Assembly: GCA_020061995.1 (NCBI GenBank)
Contig: JAGUXE010000021.1
Span: 1-9,910 of the forward strand
Length of the DNA stretch: 9,910 nucleotides
Source of the DNA: Ignavibacteriales bacterium
GTDB taxonomy: Bacteria > Bacteroidota > Ignavibacteria > Ignavibacteriales > Ignavibacteriaceae
Reading direction: 5' to 3'
The notes under the pieces were generated by a model, which was given only the letters and a program-made list of their open reading frames with translations, was not told where the DNA came from and made no database searches. Positions 1 through 5,465 of the stretch are shown here, in pieces. The translations under genes and the position numbers were made by a program. Each line of letters starts with the position of its first letter. The first letter of the stretch is position 1.

Positions 1-1
1 G

Positions 2-895
2 TTTTTGACAAATAGTGGTACTGAAGCAGTTGAAGCAGCTGTTAAACTTATAAGATTAAAGTATGGAGCCCAAAAAAATATTTACTCCTTAACAAATTCA
101 TTTCACGGTAGAACATATGCTGCAATGACACTAACAGGAAAAGACAAATATAAAAAAGGTTTTGAACCTTTATTAAATAACATATATCAGCTAGATTTTA
201 ATAGTACAACTGATTTATTATGTAAAATAGATGATTCAACTGCTGCAGTTTTTCTAGAATTCCTTCAGGGAGAAGGAGGAATAAATGAAGTCAGTATTGA
301 ATTTGTTAATGAATTAAAAAAGCTCAGAGAAAAATACGGCTTTTTAATTGTTTCAGATGGCATTCAATGTGGGACAGGGAGAACCGGAAAAGCATATGCA
401 CATAGTCACTACGATATTCAACCAGATATTATAGTTACAGCAAAAGCGATTGGTGGTGGTCTACCTATAGGTGCAATGATGGTTTCAGATGAATTGTCTG
501 ACATTTTTGCAGTTGGTAAACATGGAACTACATTTGGGGGTAATCCAATCAGTTGTGCTGCAGGAAAAGTTGTTCTTGAAGAAGTTTATGAGAATGGATT
601 GATTGAAAATGTCATATTATTGGGTAATTATTTCAAAGCCGAATTATCTTTATTAAAAACGAGATATCCTAACTCAATAATTGATATTCGTGGGAGAGGG
701 TTAATGCTAGGAATTGAAATGTCATTTCCTTGTTCACAAGTGGTAAAGGATCTCTTCAGTAAGTTAATTTTGTCAAATTGTACAAATGATAATGTTATTA
801 GATTATTACCTCCACTTATTATTTCAAAGTCTGAGATAGATTTTTTCCTTTATAGTTTTGAACAACTTCTTAAGACAAATAATTATGGAACTTAA
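2..895 (+). CDS. argD: Class III PLP aminotransferase, probably acetylornithine aminotransferase (5' end missing)
   Basis: This is the C-terminal about 297 residues of a fold-type I, class III aminotransferase; the start lies upstream of the window. Family members have about 390-400 residues, so roughly 90-100 are missing. Counting the TTG codon at 5 as residue 1, visible landmarks are NSGTEAVEAA (3-11, cofactor phosphate loop), FHGRT (33-37), LQGEGG (88-93), the cofactor-pyridine Asp at 118, the Schiff-base Lys at 147 in TAKAIGGGLPIG, and HGTTFGGNP (173-181). The pattern CGTGRTGK after the Asp fits ArgD best, which makes N-acetylornithine from the semialdehyde with glutamate as donor; succinyl-ornithine, LysJ-like or 4-aminobutyrate-type enzymes cannot be excluded. 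The usual DE[VI]Q motif reads DGIQ here, and the usual EP[IV]QGEGG reads EFLQGEGG. The gene overlaps nadB by 11 bases, which suggests a shared transcript. Confidence 0.75.
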   Translation, partial: FLTNSGTEAVEAAVKLIRLKYGAQKNIYSLTNSFHGRTYAAMTLTGKDKYKKGFEPLLNNIYQLDFNSTTDLLCKIDDSTAAVFLEFLQGEGGINEVSIEFVNELKKLREKYGFLIVSDGIQCGTGRTGKAYAHSHYDIQPDIIVTAKAIGGGLPIGAMMVSDELSDIFAVGKHGTTFGGNPISCAAGKVVLEEVYENGLIENVILLGNYFKAELSLLKTRYPNSIIDIRGRGLMLGIEMSFPCSQVVKDLFSKLILSNCTNDNVIRLLPPLIISKSEIDFFLYSFEQLLKTNNYGT

Positions 896-2513
896 AACCG
901 ATGTTCTAGTAATTGGAAGCGGTATAGCAGGTTTATACTCAGCAATCAAAATGTCAGAATTTGCGGATGTAATACTTGTAACAAAAAAAGATAAATCCGA
1001 ATCAAATACAAATTATGCACAAGGAGGCATTGCTTCAGTCATAGATCCAAATGATTCATTCGAAAAACACGTTCAAGATACAATGATTGCCGGAGCAGGA
1101 CTTTGTGATTTAGAAGCTGTCAAGATATTGGTCAAGGAAGGACCAGAGAGAATTAATGAATTAATAGAAATCGGGACAGATTTTACTAGAAAAGATGGAA
1201 AACTTGATCTTGTAAAAGAAGGTGGACATAGCTTCTCGAGAATAGTTCATTCAAAAGATTTGACGGGAAAAGAAGTTGAAAGAGCTTTAATTAAAAGAGC
1301 TAATTCTATAGATAATATTAGAATAATAGAGAATACCTTAGCTATTGATTTAATAACTGAGCACAATGTGTCAAATCTTAGAGAAATGCCTATTAATAAC
1401 AGGCATTGTTGGGGAGCATACGTTTTAGAAAATGAAAATAATCAAGTTCAGAAAATTCTATCAAAAGTTACCATTCTTGCTACCGGTGGTTTAGGACAAG
1501 TTTATTTACATACCACGAATCCATCCATAGCCACAGGAGATGGATATGCAATGGCTTATCGTGCCGGAGCACATGTCTCGAATATGGAATTTATTCAATT
1601 TCATCCAACAGCTTTGTATCAAAGCAATGAAACTCAAAAAGATTCTCATTCTTTTTTAATTTCAGAAGCTGTAAGAGGTTTCGGGGGAATTCTGAGAAAT
1701 GGTGCTAAAGAAGAATTTATGCACCTTTACGATAATAGAAAAGAACTTGCTCCAAGAGATATTGTTGCTCGAGCCATAGATACAGAGATGAAGAAATTAG
1801 GTGAAGACTATCTTTTTTTAGATATTACTCATAAAGGTAAAAATGAAATTATCGACCATTTCCCAAATATTTACAATAAATGTATAGAGTTGGGTATTGA
1901 TATTACTACGGATTTAATTCCTGTTGTTCCTGCAGCACATTATGCTTGTGGGGGAGTTCTGGTTGATACTTATGCAAGATCATCCTTATCAGGACTCTAT
2001 GCAGTTGGGGAGGTCTCAATGACGGGTGTTCATGGAGCAAATCGTTTGGCTAGTAATTCACTATTAGAAGCTCTTGTATTTGCTAAAAGAGCAACAGATG
2101 CTATAAAAAAGGATCTTTTCGATTACAAAATTAGAATCCCAAACGTTCCAGATTGGGATGATTCTGGCACATTAACAGCGGATGAAAAAATTATCATATC
2201 CCATAATATTAAAGAACTTAAACAATTTATGTCAGATTATGTTGGAATCGTAAGATCCAATTTAAGATTAAATGCAGCTTCCAGAAGAATTCATACTCTT
2301 TTTATTGAGATGGAAGAGTATTATAAAAAGACAAAAGTTTTTGATTCGTTAATTGAATTACGGAACCTAGTAACATGCTCCCATCTAATAGTGAAAAGTG
2401 CATTACTTAGAAAAGAGAGTCGTGGATTACATTATTCTTTAGATTACCCGATGTCAGACGATAAAATTTCCGGTGCAAACACAATTATTCAAAATACTTA
2501 TCAAAAATCTTAA
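885..2513 (+). CDS. nadB: L-aspartate oxidase
   Basis: This flavoenzyme oxidises L-aspartate to iminoaspartate, which quinolinate synthase (NadA, not in this window) condenses with dihydroxyacetone phosphate in de novo NAD synthesis; it is cytoplasmic. The 542-residue length matches E. coli NadB (540). The FAD dinucleotide motif GSGIAG is at 11-16 and NYAQGGIASV at 43-52. Active-site residues line up with the E. coli enzyme: Glu112 in KEGGHS (E. coli Glu121), His240 in FHPTALY (His244), Arg291 in LAPRDIVARAID (Arg290), His352 in PAAHYACGG (His351) and Arg387 in GANRLASNSLLEA (Arg386). The Glu in EGGHS separates NadB from succinate dehydrogenase SdhA. The C-terminal helical domain with LRKESRGLHYSLDYP is intact. 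The ATG at 885 was chosen over an in-frame TTG at 858 because it places the FAD motif at the usual distance. It overlaps the upstream aminotransferase by 11 bases and the opposing phosphatase by 4. Confidence 0.96.
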   Translation: MELKTDVLVIGSGIAGLYSAIKMSEFADVILVTKKDKSESNTNYAQGGIASVIDPNDSFEKHVQDTMIAGAGLCDLEAVKILVKEGPERINELIEIGTDFTRKDGKLDLVKEGGHSFSRIVHSKDLTGKEVERALIKRANSIDNIRIIENTLAIDLITEHNVSNLREMPINNRHCWGAYVLENENNQVQKILSKVTILATGGLGQVYLHTTNPSIATGDGYAMAYRAGAHVSNMEFIQFHPTALYQSNETQKDSHSFLISEAVRGFGGILRNGAKEEFMHLYDNRKELAPRDIVARAIDTEMKKLGEDYLFLDITHKGKNEIIDHFPNIYNKCIELGIDITTDLIPVVPAAHYACGGVLVDTYARSSLSGLYAVGEVSMTGVHGANRLASNSLLEALVFAKRATDAIKKDLFDYKIRIPNVPDWDDSGTLTADEKIIISHNIKELKQFMSDYVGIVRSNLRLNAASRRIHTLFIEMEEYYKKTKVFDSLIELRNLVTCSHLIVKSALLRKESRGLHYSLDYPMSDDKISGANTIIQNTYQKS

Positions 2514-3421
2514 AAGTACTTTTTTATAATTGGACCATACCTTAACCCTTTACTACTAACAACAACTTTAGATAAATTAAAATAATTCATCATATTATAT
2601 AACAATAAACTTCCTGATAAAAGTAAATCCTCACGATTATTTACAACCGCTTTATAAGTTTTAAGAATTTCCAAATTATTTAAGGATGCTAATTTATCAA
2701 TGAAGTTTTTTATATCGGAACTTGTTAATATTTCTCCCTCTACCAACTTTTCATCGTAAGCATTTAGATTTTTTTTTATTGCAGCTAAAGTCGTTGGGGT
2801 ACCTGCTATTGCAATTGAATGATCAACTCTCAACTCGGGAGCATTTATCCTTTCTAATAAATTTGATATTTCTTTATTTGCTCCCATAATATCAAAATTT
2901 GATGAGTTATATGGTTGATATTTTTCTTTAAGTGAAACAACTCCTATCGGCAGACTAACTTTAAATAGGATTTGTGATTTTTTCCCCAATATTATCTCAG
3001 TGCTCCCACCACCAATATCTATTACTAATGAATTCGAATAATCGTTTTTATCATAAGTTGCACCGATAAATGAATATTCTGCCTCTAGATCTGCTGAGAG
3101 TATTTCAATATTAATTCCAAGTTTTTTTTTGACCATTGCTATGACATCAAGGCTGTTCGTAGATATTCTAAAAGCATTAGTACCTAAAGCAAATATTTCG
3201 CTACAAGAATATTGAGTTGATATTTTCTTGAAAACTGAAAGAATATTTATCAGTTCTTCAATTTTGTCGTTGTGTATCTTTTTTGATAATAACACACCCT
3301 CACTAATACGTGGAATAAATTGTAAATCGTAAACATTCGTTATCGTTTTTTTTTCTTCATTAATTTCGGCAATAAGTAAAATGACGGTATTTGAGCCAAT
3401 ATCAATTGAGGCAATATTCAT
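2510..3421 (-). CDS. Ppx/GppA family phosphatase (exopolyphosphatase-like), short form
   Basis: This is an actin-like ASKHA-fold enzyme of the exopolyphosphatase / pppGpp phosphohydrolase family, expected to act in the cytoplasm on polyphosphate or (p)ppGpp. Motifs in order are IDIGSNT (6-12, phosphate loop 1), LGTNAFR (79-85), the region with the conserved catalytic Glu (here Glu113 in LSADLEAEYSF), DIGGGSTE (135-142, phosphate loop 2), GTPTTLAA (207-214) and REDLLLSG...SSKGLRYG (263-296). At 303 residues it has only the two-lobed core and lacks the C-terminal HD-like domain of E. coli Ppx. The segment usually reading SGEEEARL is SADLEAE here, losing the family's common Gly and Arg, so substrate choice is uncertain. 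It is convergent with nadB, sharing 4 bases, and is divergent from the membrane-protein gene across 45 bases. ATG at 3421 gives the expected short N-terminus. Substrate cannot be read from sequence. Confidence 0.88.
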   Translation of the reverse strand: MNIASIDIGSNTVILLIAEINEEKKTITNVYDLQFIPRISEGVLLSKKIHNDKIEELINILSVFKKISTQYSCSEIFALGTNAFRISTNSLDVIAMVKKKLGINIEILSADLEAEYSFIGATYDKNDYSNSLVIDIGGGSTEIILGKKSQILFKVSLPIGVVSLKEKYQPYNSSNFDIMGANKEISNLLERINAPELRVDHSIAIAGTPTTLAAIKKNLNAYDEKLVEGEILTSSDIKNFIDKLASLNNLEILKTYKAVVNNREDLLLSGSLLLYNMMNYFNLSKVVVSSKGLRYGPIIKKYF

Positions 3422-3466
3422 TTTTTTTCTTTATGTTTGTCAATATCAAAATTATTTAATTTTACC
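3422..3466. promoter_or_regulatory. Short divergent intergenic region between the phosphatase and membrane-protein genes
   Basis: Only 45 bases separate the two divergent start codons, so any promoters must overlap each other or the coding starts. A TTGTCA-like hexamer (3437-3442) and the A/T-rich TATTTAAT (3453-3460) are visible, but their spacing is too short for a sigma-70 pair on the plus strand. The TTGACA read on the minus strand from 3443 would put a -10 box over the phosphatase start codon. I infer regulatory content from gene layout only. Confidence 0.3.
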
Positions 3467-3988
3467 ATGAAAAATAACAATATACTTTATAAAACATTTC
3501 TCTTTCTGACAGTATTAGCTGGTTTAATCTGGCTGGGTGGTTATATTGCTAGAATGTTGATCACATTCCAATTGTTTGAGGGAAATCAGTTTGAACTAAA
3601 ATCCGTTTTTAGTGGTGACTATCTGCGTGCAGCGTTTTATACTATAAACTCTGCAATAACATATAACTTAATTACTTACCCGGTTTTTCTGATTTCATTT
3701 TTTACATTTTTTATAATCTCAAAATTATCGCTTAAAAATAATGGATGGCTCTTTATCTCATTAATTTTAATTCTGATTACTGCACCTTTTGAAATTTATC
3801 TTTTGACAATTGATTATAGTATTGCTACCACGGTTTTTTACAATCCAGGTTTTGATGTAACAAATATCTTGGGTTTAACTATTGAAAGATTTAGAGTGTT
3901 AAGTAGTTTCCCAATAATTGAGGTTTTCATTTATTTCGCAATCATTTATCTTTTTATCTTTCAACCATTAAAAAAGAAAAGTGTATGA
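3467..3988 (+). CDS. Unrecognised four-helix inner-membrane protein
   Basis: I do not recognise this 173-residue protein. Four hydrophobic segments are visible: about 11-36, 64-86, 93-115 and 149-167. The N-terminus (MKNNNILYK) and C-terminus (QPLKKKSV) are both basic, which by the positive-inside rule suggests both ends are cytoplasmic. There is no cleavable signal peptide, lipobox or recognisable catalytic motif. The loop between helices 3 and 4 (about 116-148) is the longest and would lie outside the membrane. The ATG at 3467 is preferred to an in-frame TTG at 3437 because the TTG would add only a short unsupported extension. The stop overlaps the next start as ATGA (3985-3988), so this gene is the first of a translationally coupled trio ending in aroQ. 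A link to the shikimate pathway is suggested only by position. The coding call rests on length, membrane pattern and operon fit. Confidence 0.75.
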   Translation: MKNNNILYKTFLFLTVLAGLIWLGGYIARMLITFQLFEGNQFELKSVFSGDYLRAAFYTINSAITYNLITYPVFLISFFTFFIISKLSLKNNGWLFISLILILITAPFEIYLLTIDYSIATTVFYNPGFDVTNILGLTIERFRVLSSFPIIEVFIYFAIIYLFIFQPLKKKSV

Positions 3989-4257
3989 AAATAAAGGAAA
4001 AAGAATTTGAAGATATAATAGAGGAACTAAAAGCATTGGCAGTGCAGCTTGGTGCGACAATACGTTTTGAAAAAGGGGATTTTAAGGGCGGTTATTGTTT
4101 ATTGAAAGACAGTAAGATGATCATAATTAATAAACTCGCCAATACTCAAAGAAAAGCAATAATATTAGCTACGGCACTTAAGGAATTAGGGATTGATCAA
4201 ATTTATATCACTCCTAAGGTTCGTGAATTAATTGATGAAATGTTTGATGAAAAATGA
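3985..4257 (+). CDS. Unrecognised small soluble protein (90 aa) coupled to aroQ
   Basis: I cannot name a family for this 90-residue protein. It starts with a charged helix (residues about 4-22, KEKEFEDIIEELKALAVQLG). A central segment that looks like beta strands follows (about 24-50), with FKGGYCLLK at 33-41 and MIIINKLA at 45-52. A second helix (about 53-68) and IDQIYITPKVRELIDEMF near the end complete it. The glycine pair, the single Cys38 and the strand-rich core look like a folded conserved domain, not a chance reading frame. There is no signal peptide or membrane segment. It overlaps its upstream neighbour (ATGA at 3985-3988) and aroQ (ATGA at 4254-4257), so the three products are probably made in linked amounts. 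A regulatory or accessory role is possible but is guesswork. Confidence 0.8.
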   Translation: MKIKEKEFEDIIEELKALAVQLGATIRFEKGDFKGGYCLLKDSKMIIINKLANTQRKAIILATALKELGIDQIYITPKVRELIDEMFDEK

Positions 4258-4685
4258 AAATTAAAGTTATTAATGGAGCAAATCTAAATTTACTTCAAAA
4301 GAGAGACGAAAATCATTATGGTCCTATATCGCTTGAGGAAATTCAAACTGCTTTATTAAATGATTTCCCGACGATTAAATTTGATTTTGTTCAATCGAAT
4401 ATTGAAGGGGAAATTGTAACAGAAATTCAAAGCTGTATTGAAAAATTCGATGGATTAATTATTAATCCGGGTGGTTATGCTCATACATCGGTGGCAATAA
4501 AAGATGCACTGGAGTTGTTCAAAGGAATAAAGATTGAGGTTCATCTTTCGCATTTAGCAAAAAGGGAAGAATATAGACAACATCTATTAACAGCAAGTAG
4601 TTGCGATGGTTACATATCAGGATTTAAGCATTTAGGTTACACAGCCGCAGTTTATCTGATCTTAAAATTGTCTGAACAAGAATAA
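4254..4685 (+). CDS. aroQ: Type II 3-dehydroquinate dehydratase
   Basis: This enzyme catalyses the third step of the shikimate pathway, dehydrating 3-dehydroquinate to 3-dehydroshikimate through an enolate, as a cytoplasmic dodecamer in characterised relatives. The length of 143 residues is typical. Landmarks are INGANLNLL (6-14), Arg17 and catalytic Tyr22 on the flexible lid loop (KRDENHYG), QSNIEGE (47-53), NPGGYAHTS with Asn71 and His77 (71-79), the general-acid His97 in EVHLS (95-99), and Arg108 in REEYRQH. These correspond to Arg19, Tyr24, Asn75, His81, His101 and Arg112 of the M. tuberculosis enzyme. Small departures are GANLN where GPNLN is usual, and LSHLAKRE where [IL]SN[IV]HAREE is usual, so the usual Asn after the substrate-carboxylate Ser is His100. 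The catalytic set is complete and I expect an active enzyme. It is the last gene of a coupled trio; no clear terminator follows. Confidence 0.94.
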   Translation: MKIKVINGANLNLLQKRDENHYGPISLEEIQTALLNDFPTIKFDFVQSNIEGEIVTEIQSCIEKFDGLIINPGGYAHTSVAIKDALELFKGIKIEVHLSHLAKREEYRQHLLTASSCDGYISGFKHLGYTAAVYLILKLSEQE

Positions 4686-4858
4686 ATTAACATCTATTTT
4701 GAGTCTTCAAAGTTTTTGGTGGTTAAATTTTGGATGTAGCTATATCTTATATCTAAAATAGGTTAGACAATAATATTAAAGCAAATACTAATTAATTCTT
4801 CTAATTATTGATATTTAATAATCGATTACTTATTTTTCCTCAAGTAATAAGTGAGATT
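4686..4858 (+). promoter_or_regulatory. Intergenic region with possible promoter for the MerR gene and tRNA-Pro
   Basis: This 173-base, very AT-rich gap is the only sizeable space upstream of the MerR/tRNA unit. A possible sigma-70-like pair is TTGGAT (4730-4735) and TAAAAT (4754-4759) with an 18-base spacer. A 7-base direct duplication TATATCT-TATATCT (4741-4754) sits in that spacer. No strong hairpin plus T-run marks the end of the aroQ transcript. GTGAG about 8 bases before the ATG at 4859 may act as a weak ribosome site. The promoter call rests on pattern match alone. Confidence 0.3.
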
Positions 4859-5266
4859 ATGAAAGATTTCAACATTAAAAAATTATACTACTCAATCAGC
4901 GAGGTAAGCAAAATTACTGAGGTTGAGCAATATGTGCTTCGTTATTGGGAGACAGAGTTTGAGCAATTGAAACCCCAAAAAAATAGAGCTGGGAATCGTG
5001 CTTACACTAATAAAGACATACAAGTGATTTTGATGATTAAATCTCTTTTACGCGAAAAGAAGTATACTATTGAAGGTGCAAAAGCCGTAATTACTGAAAA
5101 CCCTAAAGCAAAAAAATCTGAAGTTGAAGTTACTGAAAAAAAGGATAACAGCATTTCAAATAATAGAGTTGAAATCGATGTAGTTAAAAAGGATGAAACT
5201 CCTAATCTTAAGAATGATTTATTAGAGTTTAGATTTTTTTTAGAAAATCTTCTTTCGAAATTATAA
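4859..5266 (+). CDS. MerR-family DNA-binding regulator
   Basis: This 135-residue protein has one MerR-type winged-helix domain (about residues 10-79): YSISEVSKITEVEQYVLRYWE contains the helix-turn-helix, followed by the wing (NRAGNRAYTNKDI, 42-54) and the second helical pair (IKSLLREKKYTIEGAKAVI). LRYWE and NRAGNRxYT are hallmarks of the MerR subgroup that lacks a known metal or drug ligand domain. After residue 80 there is a Lys/Glu-rich low-complexity linker (about 82-118), then a short hydrophobic amphipathic end (LLEFRFFLENLLSKL) that could mediate dimerisation. No sensor cysteines are present, so the inducer, if any, is unknown. The ATG at 4859 is preferred to an in-frame TTG at 4808 because the extension is unlike the family and GTGAG precedes the ATG. 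The stop codon lies 5 bases before tRNA-Pro, implying one transcript. Confidence 0.9.
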   Translation: MKDFNIKKLYYSISEVSKITEVEQYVLRYWETEFEQLKPQKNRAGNRAYTNKDIQVILMIKSLLREKKYTIEGAKAVITENPKAKKSEVEVTEKKDNSISNNRVEIDVVKKDETPNLKNDLLEFRFFLENLLSKL

Positions 5267-5271
5267 ATATT

Positions 5272-5345
5272 CGGAACGTGGCGCAGCCCGGTAGCGTACT
5301 TGAATGGGGTTCAAGGGGTCGCGGGTTCAAATCCCGCCGTTCCGA
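5272..5345 (+). tRNA. tRNA-Pro, anticodon GGG
   Basis: A complete 74-base cloverleaf can be folded by eye. The acceptor stem CGGAACG (5272-5278) pairs with CGTTCCG (5338-5344). The D stem is GCGC/GCGT (5281-5284 with 5294-5297). The anticodon stem CTTGA/TCAAG (5299-5303 with 5311-5315) encloses loop ATGGGGT with anticodon GGG at 5306-5308 and G37 as expected for tRNA-Pro. The T stem GCGGG/CCCGC (5321-5325 with 5333-5337) encloses TTCAAAT. The discriminator is A5345. CCA is not encoded (CTG follows), so it must be added after transcription. It reads CCC and, through G34 wobble, CCU codons. Its 5' end must be cut from the MerR message by RNase P, since only 5 bases separate them. Confidence 0.97.
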
Positions 5346-5348
5346 CTG

Positions 5349-5377
5349 AAAAGGTATCAAATTGATACCTTTTTTTT
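5349..5377 (+). terminator. Intrinsic terminator after tRNA-Pro
   Basis: AAAAGGTATC (5349-5358) pairs perfectly with GATACCTTTT (5364-5373) across a 5-base loop, and the T-run continues to 5377. It begins three bases after the tRNA's last base and ends the shared MerR/tRNA transcript. The stem is AT-rich apart from the central GG/CC pairs, but the long T-run supports function. Confidence 0.85.
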
Positions 5378-5465
5378 ATTATAACTACATTCTATTTTTC
5401 CATCTTCTCTTAAATAATTAACTTAGGTTTTAATTTAATTCATTTTCTATAAAGAAGAAATATTT
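5378..5465 (+). promoter_or_regulatory. Short leader/promoter region of purF
   Basis: These 88 AT-rich bases lie between the tRNA terminator and the purF start, so a purF promoter is expected here. TATAAA (5449-5454) is a possible -10 box but lies very close to the ATG, which would give a very short leader. AAGAAG (5452-5457) may instead be a weak ribosome site. No purine riboswitch-like fold or operator is evident. The inference comes mainly from the terminator upstream. Confidence 0.35.

Noticed and set aside
858..884. TTG start giving nadB nine extra residues
   Set aside because: The ATG at 885 gives the family length and puts the FAD motif in the usual place; the extension is not conserved-looking.
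2512..2523. Palindrome AAAAGTACTTTT as a bidirectional terminator for nadB and the phosphatase
   Set aside because: As a hairpin it would have only four A-T pairs around a 4-base loop, too weak for intrinsic termination.
4728..4741. The 14-base string TTTTGGATGTAGCT recurs almost identically near 9208
   Set aside because: A single short AT-rich recurrence between a non-coding region and a coding region is best explained by chance; no flanking similarity is visible.
4808..4858. TTG start giving the MerR protein 17 extra residues
   Set aside because: The hydrophobic extension is unlike MerR N-termini, and the ATG at 4859 has a GTGAG element in front.
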